Assembly: GCA_000934455.1 (NCBI GenBank)
Contig: KN882991.1
Coordinates: 56,983-107,626, forward strand
DNA length: 50,644 bases
Origin: Apostichopus parvimensis
Taxonomy: Eukaryota; Echinodermata; Holothuroidea; Aspidochirotida; Stichopodidae
Direction of reading: 5' to 3'
In this document: positions 1 to 11,400 of the stretch, piece by piece
Layout: each line of letters begins with the position of its first letter
Position numbering within the stretch: position 1 is the stretch's first letter
Made by a program: the position numbers and the translations under genes
Notes under the pieces: model-generated
The model's input: the letters and a program-made list of their open reading frames with translations, nothing else
What the model was told of the DNA's origin: nothing
Database searches by the model: none

Positions 1-2295
1 ATTAGTGAATTCTTAGTCCAGATCTCGAATTAGATACTTTACACATACTCTGTTTAAGGAAATGTGAATAAGTTAAACAACCAAGGCAAACAGTCTATAT
101 ATAGATTTGAAACGGTAGTAAGTTGGAAATCCAAAACAGTGAAAAGACTTCCAGCCTCCACCGGAGATATATATAAATCATCTGAATAAAAGTTTCTTCC
201 AATATTGCAAGAACATAAATATTAATGTTATTATCACCTAATAATATATCATCTGTTCATTACAGCATAATTGTGAAAGGAAACACAATGCAAAAAAGGG
301 TTTTTAATTCATAGCTGATTATTTTCTGTTTGGTTTTTGAAAATTAATGTAACTGCTTTTGTTTTAAGAAACACAATAACACAAAACTTTTGATTAAAAT
401 TACTTAAAGGATTATCATGTCATATGTTCCAATGTCATTGCTTTCATATAGCATCCAATGGTTAAATCAATCTTGTGAATAATTAGTCCCATGAAATGTA
501 CATGTCATGCATATCATCTAAGATTCCCTAGCATTGTGGAATTGATTAGTGAAATAACTGTTACCTTTTATTAATAAGGAAGCAGGATATGAACAACCAC
601 AGGAAAGGTTTCCAACCAAATGGTGACACAAGGTGACTTGTGAAATGAGACAAAACACTGTGTAATAGTTGCCAGGAAGTATATTCACTTTGAGGAACTG
701 ACCTTAAGCCAGAACAGACTATAGCAAGGTTAAGGCCACATCCTCTGCACCACCACCAGGGGAGTTCCCTAACAGACCAAATCATCCACAACATAATGAA
801 AGGACAGTCACTTAATGCCTAGCTCTTTCTTCAGCTTGAGTCTGCCAGACTAGCAATTACCAACAATTGATTGATAAAAGCAGAGCTAAAGGGACCTCCT
901 GATGGAATAACATCATCCTACATAACCTCTTTTCTTAGCTTTATCTGCTACTATGACACTACCGTAAGGCAGCACTCCTTTAATAATAACTCTTGGTAAT
1001 ATTTGAAAAAACATCATTCTTATCTCTAAGGGCCTAGTTACATTCTACAAAGTGGAAACTAAATTCACACAGGGATGTTTTTAACCTTCACAGTGAAAAG
1101 TGTCTATTAAGGCAATTTCCACACATCCACTAAGAGATTAGAACAAAAGTTTCCCATGCTAATGAGCAGTGGCGTAGGAAGGTACTTTTGAGTGGGGGGG
1201 GCTGAAGACTGATGGCCGGCCTGGGGGAGGGGTCTAATGGGGGATTTTTTTTGCATTTCCAGGTGGCCTCAGATGCAATTTGGTGCAATATAGCACACTT
1301 CAACACCCGGCCACTCCATTTGTAAATAATTTTGCATTTTCACCTGGCCTTAGATGCAATTTGGTGCTCCAAATGAGATTTTTTTCGCATTTGGAAATGT
1401 AAAAGGGGTTTTCTGACTTGCGGAGCGGGGGGGCGAAATGATATTTCCGCCCCACCATATTTTTCACTGGGGGGGCTGGCGCCCCCCCAGCCCCCCCCCT
1501 TGCTAATGAGGTATGAACATTCAAATCTTGACTTGCTCATGCAGCCAGTTGGGACAATTTATATATGCTAATACCACTTGATACTCTCCTCCCATATCAT
1601 GCTTCAAAGCACTCTTACTGACAGTACAAATAGTTCCTACCCTTTTCTTGATATAAACAGAATATTCATACTGTCAATGTGAGTGAACTGAAGCAGGACA
1701 TCAAAGTACAGTATTGAAAAAGAATTGTCCCAACTGGATGGCTCATGCCCTCTCACTAGAACCTTACAGTAATATATGCATAACAGACTACTGCAGCATG
1801 TTTAGTTGTATGATACCATATATAATGGACACAAAATAGCAAATAGTATTAAAAAAGTAAATAGTATATCTTTACAGCTGATATATAGCTGAGTGCATAT
1901 GGTAAAAACAGTTTAAATGTTTATAAAAAAGACTATTTAAGATTGCATTAAGAATATTTGATTAAGAATATTGGGTTGTAGGCAACAACAAAACAACTGA
2001 GTACTGAAAGGCTATAAATTTCATCTCAGCAAAACAAAGACGTTATATAAAAGATGAAAGCTCTGTCTTTTAACAGCACTTTATCTGATTAAAAGAAAAT
2101 ATAATAGAAATGTAACAATGTTATCAAATAATTCTAAAAAGAATGAGATATGAACCATCCTTCATAATGTTTCATATTGATAAAGTAATTTCTCAAATTT
2201 ATACGCAAACAAAAAGCATCAATTTGAAAGATGCTGTACTATCCTAAATGGATTCGTTGAGTAAATACATACAACCATTATGTATACTAACATTG
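1..2295. other. 3' flank of the plexin gene, no gene recognised
   Basis: AT-rich sequence with no convincing coding exon on either strand. Holds the G-rich insertion at 1167-1500. The small ORF near 561-794 (minus) shows no recognisable domain. Confidence 0.6.
1157..1510. mobile_element. G-rich MITE-like insertion with 10-bp flanking repeats
   Basis: A 334-bp segment (1167-1500) starts CAGTGGCGTAGG and ends in runs of C. It is flanked on both sides by TGCTAATGAG (1157-1166 and 1501-1510), which looks like a target-site duplication. Inside are two diverged copies of a segment with GATGCAATTTGGTGC (near 1270 and 1350). Its start resembles the elements at 47622 and 50041. Confidence 0.7.
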
Positions 2296-2310
2296 TTTAT
2301 TAATTTTATT
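2296..2310 (-). promoter_or_regulatory. Candidate poly(A) signals of the plexin gene
   Basis: Two AATAAA hexamers on the minus strand (2305-2310 and 2296-2301) start about 33 and 42 nt after the stop codon. If used, the 3' UTR would be only about 60 nt. In such AT-rich DNA chance hexamers are common, so a longer UTR is possible. Confidence 0.45.
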
Positions 2311-2343
2311 CAATGTACTATTTCTCTACAGTGATGCACAGCT

Positions 2344-2469
2344 TTAATTGATATCTATGTAGGTTGGATGGTCAAAGCTTTCATTCTCAAATGCTTCCAA
2401 TAGAGTCTTGATGCATTTTGCCTTTTCCTGGCCTGATTGCGTCTGATCTGTGTGTAGGACCTCACAGAT
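2344..2469 (-). CDS. PLXN: Plexin exon 39: last coding exon and stop
   Basis: Residues 1490-1530, then TAA. GQEKAKCIKTLLEAFEN corresponds to the plexin KQKLAYKLEQVITLM helix. The protein extends past the usual end to ...YIDIN and lacks the VTDL-type PDZ ligand of vertebrate B-class plexins. Confidence 0.88.
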   Translation of the reverse strand: MCEVLHTDQTQSGQEKAKCIKTLLEAFENESFDHPTYIDIN

Positions 2470-5400
2470 CTGTAAGATCAGAGGTACCATAATTAAAAGT
2501 GATGCTCTAATATTGTGAATGTTGTATAGTTAATTCTTTAACATTGTACTTAATGGGCAGTGAATAATAATAATATATATTTATCATCAAAATGGGGTAT
2601 TTTGTCCTGAGAGAACCAAGACATGGGTAACCCCAAACAGATAATATCTAGTCAATAGTTCACAAATAGTAAACACCACTGTAATGGACAACAAATAAAC
2701 CTATAAAGATATTGAACCTAAATGATAGCACATTAACACATCCACTTTGCATATATTATATACAGTTGGAATTATCAATCCTGGTTTCTACTGCATTATT
2801 TGACAATATTAATGATCTTGTGGATAGTGGATCCACAGATTACCTTCTCCCTATGTTCAACACTGCACCAAATTAAACACTCACTTTGGTGTGCCAAATA
2901 TATATGACAATTTATGAAATGGGGATGTTTGTCTTAAACGAAAAGGAAAATTTATTTAATAATCATAGTATTGTAATAACTTACCTGATCTCTGTGCTTA
3001 TGTATCATCTGATACAGTTGCCACAACACTGCTGTTATGTCAAACGAATCACCAAACATCTGTTTTAAAAAGAGAAAAGAACAGTTAAAAATAGAGATAT
3101 CGCATCAATGGTAGCAGGAACTTGCTAACTGTTTTCAGTTAAGATGTTTTCTGAATGAGAGCTACAAATTTAAGTTTAAATTGTAAAAATTAGTCTAACT
3201 AACTGTAGGATACTTGATTTTAATTTCACTAGCATATAGAACACCTCCTATTTCACTTTATTTTCATGAAATCACACATAGGCCTACCGAGCAAATGTAG
3301 AACTGATATGGCAATTTATCATCATATAGCTAGTATCAGTATTAATGGCCTCTTAAATGGCCTTTCCAACTGTAAGATTAAAAAATTGCAACAAGTTCAA
3401 AACATGGCTGCTAATTAATTTAGTCCTGGGTAGGGATAGACCTGCTGGTTCCATGACCTGTTGTCAGAACTTCTCCATTTAGACACTGGCAGGAGAGTGC
3501 TTAGTTAGAGTAGTAGCACCCTGGTTCTAGTAATAGGGAAATTCTCTATATACCTACTGTAGGTCCAATTGCAAAACTGTTGGCGAGTGTTAATTTACTG
3601 TTGCGGGTCCCTGATTGTGGAACTGAACGAGCATCCAGGTGAAATTCAAGATGAAAAAACTGTTTAGCAGTTTCAATCCAAACTTAAAACTTGGTATTCT
3701 TCTAGGTTCTAAGTTTTCTTTGTATTCCACTTTTTTGTACTTTTGTGTCGAATCCCTTGTTTTGTACAGCACATTAGATAACTCTTGGTTGATAGTGCGC
3801 TATATAAAATGTATAATAATAATAATAACATTTAAGAAAATATTTTGAAGGTAAGTTCCAAAGTTGACTGACTACACTATATCAAATCAGCATAGAGAAG
3901 CATTCCAGATGCTTGGTACATTTTATGGATCAATATCTGAGAAACCAGAATTGTTATAAAACCATCACTGCATGACACCAAAACTTTCAGCTTCTGTTGC
4001 ACTGTGCCATATCTACTCTTAATTTCTGTCTTGGGTTCTCTTCAAATTGTGTGGTGTACATAATGTTGCCAACATTGTAGTTCCATTGTGGGGTATCTTT
4101 ACCTCTTCCACTTTGCTGGATTTGGTTCTTGAGTTCTCCTGGTTCAGTTTCTTCATCTGCCTTATATCACTGTAAAAGTGATCTAGTTTAGTGGAGTAAA
4201 CTGGCAACAACTGCTTGTAAAGCTGATTGCTTGAAGAATGATCCTGGCAAGAATAAAAGAAAACTGTAACCATGGAAAATTGTCATTCTAATAATTTAAG
4301 ACTGACTGTTCTTTTACCTGCATTTAGCTATGACTATTTTACTAGTGAGCTCATATAACCCACCATCTTTTTGTTATAATGAGGTGTAACTGGACATGCC
4401 TGTCTTGATAATCTACATATAGTGTTTATACTTTTATATTTGGACTCTCATGCTATTAATCAACTCCATATTGCTTGCAGTAGTTTTCATTCATTAGATT
4501 TTACTCACATTTGACACTTCTCTGCCTCTCTTGCATACATCTGTAAGTGTCTGAATAATAATCTTTAGACAAGCCTGTACGTAAATACAATCTTTGACAT
4601 CATAAATGAGATGCAGTCTGTTGAGTAGGTCAGTCCAAAATCCCAGTGGCAAGCTGAAATACCAAAAATAACAACAACAATAAGAATAAAGACCAATAAA
4701 CAAACCATTAATGTAAAGATCAATGAGGAAGGATGGATATTGCATATTCATAATTGATGAATCAGAGGTAGGGTGGCCAGACGTCTGACATTAGACCGGA
4801 CAGACCGATGCACTGTCCTCTATCAGGCATGATCTCATTATACTGGATGTATGTATGTCTGGCATTACAAAGAAATGGATTTGAAGCAAAACTGAGCAAT
4901 CCACATTCAATATTTGCAGAATTCTACAGTTACACATTTGTAGTGAATAATTGGCTACCATATATGAATGTACATGCATGCATATGCCAACACACTTAGG
5001 CCTACTACTGACTGTGCAAACAAGTATAATTTCTTCACAGTTAATATCTTTTCTAATTTCATTTTAACTGTATTGAAATCATACTTATTCATTCTATACT
5101 TTCTATACCAAAATTCAAATGTGGCTCATGCCTAGCAGCTGATGTTATATTGTCATGTCATCTCCTGGTTTAGTTTATGTCTACAGGCTTGACGAAGGGG
5201 AAGGGAGAGGTTACAATCGGAGACATATTAGGGGGGCCAGGAAGATATGGAAGGAGAAATATGGAATTAAGAGTATCTATATGAATAGAAGAGAAAGGAG
5301 ACCAGTGACAGAATTGTACCCTTGGTACGATCCAGGTGCTCAACACTTCTTTGATACTCCATCAGTGGCCACACTAATCTGAGGCCATGGCCGATGAACT

Positions 5401-8400
5401 GGAGGCCATGGCCGATGGACCAGAGGGTATGACTCATAGATTGGCAGTGGGGATTATTGGCCTACATGTACAGAAGTAACCTCAAATATTGATGTTTAAT
5501 TATTCTGCTTCCAGCAGAGCAAATGTTGTTGAGACAACTTCAGAAGAAATTAAATACAGGCAGACTTTTTACAAAACTAAAATACTGTTAACTGTAATTA
5601 ATGCAATTAATTTGGTTAAGCCTTAGCAAGTTGTGAAATAATCGGCCTTAAACTTGAAGAGGAAAGTAATATTTTGATCTTTTTTTGTTGCTAGCCAAGT
5701 ATATATCTTCTGTGTGAAGGAATGCCCCTTTGCTATAATGATTGTTCATGCACAGAATGGGAATATGAACGTCTTATATCATCAAAAGGGTTTGTAAAAC
5801 ATAAATCTGTGAGAATTACTTACATGTCATCCTTCCATCCTGCAGCAAGATTTAGATTCTTCAATTCAGCAGCTTTTTGATCAAACAAGTCAAAAATTTG
5901 CTTAATATTGACTGAGAAGGTATCATTACCAGCAGTCATGAATGCTGTAAACACATTGTTTACATACTTCTGAAGGGCAGTCTGTGGAGTCAAACAGGAA
6001 AAATGTTTGGTTCTTAATGAAACCAAAGGATTGTAATATGCGTAGCTTTATGTGAATGTGAAACACGGCCATATGGTTCTAATTTCATCTGCACCTTTCT
6101 CCGGTCCTGAGGTGGGATTGGGGATTGGGGCAGAGGTACATTGGCAGAAGTGATTTCAGTTCAGTCTGAGTGCAGTGTAGAATTTCAACACAGCAATAAG
6201 CTTTGGTAGCCACCCACTATACTTTGCGACTATACAGGCTTTCTATCTTGTTTCTTGTTATATATATGGCATACATCCCATCAATGCATATTGTTCCTTT
6301 CCAACTTTGCAAAGCAAGCAATCCATTCATTTGTTTATACATGTCCACTTTTTGTTTAAACTTTATACTGAAGCGCATTGAACAACTTTTGTTGGAGTCT
6401 GTTATTATTATTATGAAACATTCCTCCTATAAATTTCTAAGCATGTAATCATATCAGTAAGACACAACAAATCAAACCTTATATCCACCCTGTCAATGTA
6501 GCTCAGGAAGTTGATTTAATTTGATCAAGTAATTCCACTCACCCTTGTTGCAGGCAAGTACGAAAGAACAGCCGCTGCTCCTTCCTCACGGTCAGAGATG
6601 GCATCCTGATTACCTTCTTCTTTCATCTATAGAATAATGAAGAGAGCATGAAACAGGATATATATTATAAATAATATCATCTTAACAAAAAATATTAAAT
6701 GACAATTGAAACAAGAGGGCAGTCCACAGATTTGCATATCTCATCACCAGCAAACAAGGATTTGAAATGAACAAATTGATTATTAGCCATGTAATCTGGG
6801 AATACAACTTTTGAAGCTAATAAGAGTACATTTTTTTGTAAACTCTGCACTGAACAAAACTAGGGTGGGAGTCTTGACTCTAGAATCATACTTTAAACAG
6901 TGATAAAATTATTGTGAAATTTTCCTCTTTTTCTTGGTCCATTTTATATAGTACTAACTTTTAACACTAGGAAGATTACCACTCATTGTCAATATTAAAG
7001 TGAAATTTTAATGTCTCATGAAGGTAATTATACATAGACTTTTTCCTCTTGCGTGCTTCGATGCAGGGAATAGACCTAGGTTAGACACCTATAGACACAA
7101 TACTCACACACACGTTTACAAGTGATAGGCTAGATCTATTTTTAACGTGCTTTCATCGTGTCACACGTTACCGCCGTTCAAACCCTGTGTGGCACGTAGA
7201 CATTTTTGGAAATTCCAAAGCCCATCACTTAAGCCAACGTTTCACACATAACTGGACCAGGCCAGGTACATATAGTTCTTTGTAGCCTAGTTGAATAAAT
7301 TATTTGCCCAGGCCTAACATGCCAGTTAGGTTCAGGCTAGTGCAGCATAAGCAAGATGTAGGTTATGTATAGGGTAGGTTTATGCTCCTCATTTTCACTA
7401 GGCGATGTAACTCAGGACTGGGTTCAGGTATAAAATATACATTTGACATTGAACCATGTGACCCTTGACCTAAGTTCCCATGGCAAACACATATTTTGAT
7501 AGTATTTGACATTGCCATGATACCTGAGAAGGTTCCATGTCAATTCAATGTTTCTCCTTGAAATTATACCAAAATCTTGATTACACTAAATGTTGACCTA
7601 CTTTGGTTCAAAGGGCCTGCAAGACACAAAGGCTCACCCTGAGGTACCTTCCCAAGTTTGAAGAAATGAATCCAGCCATCTAGAAATTTGTGATGCAAAA
7701 TTGTGCTAAACTACTACGTTCGACCTTTAACCACATGACTTTTGACCCCATTTCCCATGGCAACCACATACTTTATACCTGGGAAGATTCAATATAAATA
7801 CCATGTTTCCCCTTGGAGTTTGAAAGGAAGAAAAAGCTAATTTGACTTTGATCTATGACCTGTGATTCTGTGAGACACAAGAGTTCACCCTGGGGTACAT
7901 TCTCACCAATTTTGACCCCTCCCTCAGTCATGAAGTTCCTGTCACCATGGCATTACCCCACCATGGGTGACCCTCCGAGAGTAGCTACTCAGGAAAATTA
8001 ATGGCCCAACTGGCAAAGGAAGTACAATAGCTCATCCTCCTTATGCAAACAATGAGATAAAAACATCTGGCATTGGATTACATATATTTACAACCAGTGG
8101 ACTACTCAACTGTTAGCACACATAGATACGAGATTACCACTTATGAATAAGAACTTCTTCTAAAACCCAAATCACCTGATCCACACTCAACCCCAGTTCT
8201 CTTACATATATCCCATGTGATGTCCAGGAGTACTTAGAGTAACTTGTAAGTGAATAGATACTAGACATGATCTGGTTCACAGTTGGAGAGTGATCTACTG
8301 TGTACTGTTCACACATTGTCACAGGATCATTTTCAAAAGGCAAATAAAAAGTGTTTAATGAAGATGTTGAAAGGACACAGTTACAGGTACAGGTGGTGGA

Positions 8401-11400
8401 GATAGTCTGATGACACTATGAAGACGACCTATCAGGGTGACATGAATCTGGGAAAACGAACAAACTAAAACTGAAGATATTACCAAGTGATATGTACTTA
8501 CAAGATGCCATATCCACAGTCCAAAGCCTGCTTCTGGTTCATCGTAAATATCTTCAGGATCTGCTCCTACTGTATGTAAGAGAGTGTGTTTATAGTGACC
8601 GGAGCATTGCACATAAATTTTAACACATTAAATGACTTTCAAAGAACTGTTCTGACATATAGGTCTTGCTGAGAACAAGAAAGGTCACCAGTGAAGTATA
8701 ACAATAGTGGAAGATATAACATAACCAAACGAGGGAACAAACAACGTATTTTTTATTCTGTACATTTGCCTTTCATTATTAAACATTTCTAAGTTACTTC
8801 TTAGCAAGATTTTTAGTTATTCCAAGGTTTTGATATCTCAGCAAATTCAATTGAAAAAAAAAAAGATACAACTAATACAAATCTTAAAATGAAAAAACTA
8901 TGAAATTGAGACATATAAGAGCTACAATGGTATTGCTCTGTGATACTCTGTGGTGAGGTAAGAGAAATTAATAAGTGTTATGAGTAGCCTGTGATTCAGG
9001 CGCGTAGCCAAGGGGGGGCAAAGGGGGCAGCCGCCCCCCCCCTTGAGCATATTTTTAAAAAATTTTTTTAATGTTTTTATGATATCGCTAGTAATTTCAA
9101 AAGAGAAAATGCTAAGATGCAACTTACAAGGCCTGGGAAGTGCCATTTCCAGCGATCTGGGAGGTATTTTCAGCCAAAATTTTCTTGTACGCTTCGCGCC
9201 AACCATGGTGGCGCTACGCTTAGATAGTATGCAATGCCGTATCTACGGCTCTGAAAATTTTTCTACATTTTCGCCCCCCCACCTTGACAAATTCCTGGCT
9301 ACGCGCCTGCTGTGATTTACTTACTTGGTACATTACTTGTAGGTTGAATGTTACCGTCTTTACGATGGTTTGAAGCATTAGGAGACACATACCCATCATT
9401 TTCTGCTAGTGAGAGACAAAATGAGTTAGAACAAAGATAATTGGTACCTAGTGTTTTGTGAGTCACATAACTACTAAAATAACTAAAATATGAGCTAAAA
9501 TATAGAATGAAAGCACGTTATTTGTCAATTTCACTTAATGAATATGCAAAGCTAGCTTTGTGCTTCTAGTTTGAAAAAAAAATTTTTACCTCATACCTGG
9601 TTTTACTGTAGTAAAGCCAAATTTTGTTGTTTACACCCTATGAATATTTATGTGTTATGTAATAGGCTGTTGTAGCGTTAGTTGCACATAGCTTTTGCAC
9701 TTGTGTTTGTCAGTTCTGTACACGCTGTGATTATGGCAGCAGCGTCTCTGCAGAGCTCCGGGGTTCGCCTCGTAAACCCCATAGTATTTTCATAATTTTA
9801 TTGCTCTCGGGTCGTAAAATGGCCCAGAGTTATCCATATCTAGTCCCATACTGGTGGTCAGTGAGGAGATGTCCCCCTTCTTAGAGGCAGGATGCCTCGG
9901 GTTTGGCTGGTTTTCGGCTTCGGACGAAAGCCACTGGTTTCAAGATGGCGGTTCTCACATACCAACATGTAGCGAGCTGGCGTTAATGGAGTCTCGATGT
10001 CCCCGTTCTTGATGTCCGCGATCTTACGCGCCGCGAGCGTAGAGAATTCTTCTTTTCTGCGAGCGAGCTGACCTCAGTTTAGTAAGAGATTAAGTCATAA
10101 ATATTGTTTATAAATCCTGTACGTACCCTATTGTTAGTTAATTGAATTGTAGTTTTAAGTGTTGCCCTTTGGCTAGGCTGTGCTTTACTGTACAAAGTAC
10201 ATATGTTAGGTTATGTTTTTTGGACCTTGGTCCTACGGGTTCATAGCGTGTTTTGTTTATCGTTAAGCACATGGGTGCTATTGCGTATTATTATACTGTA
10301 GTGTTACTGTTAAGTGTTAGGTTACAATTTACAGTACCGGTTGGGTATATACGTTGGGTTTTACAGAACGTTAACAATGTTTGTCATCCTGGTTTGTTGT
10401 ATTGACAGTTGTTTATTATACCTGTTGAATATTGTACTGCTCGCTGTTTAAAGAGTATTTACTGATTTTGTATTTTGAACATCATTTGTTACTTTTGTTT
10501 AAAGTTATGTCTCAGAGATTGTCCTTGAATCTTAGCCATTGTGGATAGCTATAGAGCGACAAGACTCTTGAGAGTTTGTGGGTGAAAATTCAGGGGGTGA
10601 AAATTCCTACTGTCTAGGAAATTCCTGTAATGGTTGCAGCTGGCATGGGTGGCCCTGACTATTATTGAGGTGTTAAAAGTCCTCGCCTGTTAGCAAACGT
10701 ATTACATTATTTCGAAACGCAGATTATTTCATGTTCATTATACATTTTGTACAGTATTGCGGGTATTCATTCTTTAATTGTATTCATGTTGTATTAATGT
10801 TACGTAGTATTGAGTATAGGTTTTCCCTGAGATAGGATAGTTTTAATTAGGTGAAGGAGTTCATTAAGCCATTTATATTCTCATGTATCCTGATTTATTC
10901 ATATGTATATTTTCATTTTAGAGTTTGTAATAAATTGTCAGCTGTTGTTTCAACGCAAGAACACTCTTGCATCCTCATTTATCACTTGTGAGTTCGAAGC
11001 GAAGGACCCTAAATCTGGTAATTTCCCCCGCAATCCGCGGTTCGCTTCATTACTATATTACTGTCAGTCACATATGGCATTATCAGTGTCACATTAGCAC
11101 AGTCTGTTACATAACTGATGAACAACATCCATTGTTAACCTCTTCACTAGCTATACCCAAGAGCAGCAACCATGTAAGGTGGTTACTGCAAGACTGTGAT
11201 TTACAGTTTGAAGTAACATTACATGTGCGTGTTTGTCATGCACGAAAATAATGAAGAAATGCCTCAGAAATTGTCTCTGAAATGTTTTAGGTTTTAGACA
11301 TAATTAACTTTTGTAAACAATTCCATTTAATACACAGTGACAAAATTTCATACAAATTGCAAGAGAACTGGCAGCAGAAGGTAGAAAACCATGTTGATGT

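Noticed and set aside
561..794. 77-codon minus-strand ORF left of the plexin gene
   Set aside because: No domain, no splice-site support and no coding-like composition.
1545..1737. 15-bp inverted pair CCAGTTGGGACAATT at 1545-1559 and 1723-1737
   Set aside because: Could be a relic of a small transposon, but no target duplication or further symmetry was seen.
5155..5382. 75-codon ORF on the plus strand
   Set aside because: No recognised domain, no splice context or conservation visible; treated as a chance ORF or unknown repeat.
8395..8452. Open 57-bp segment (IHVTLIGRLHSV...) after exon 33
   Set aside because: Exon 33 joins exon 34 in phase with a good plexin match; the peptide has no convincing family similarity.
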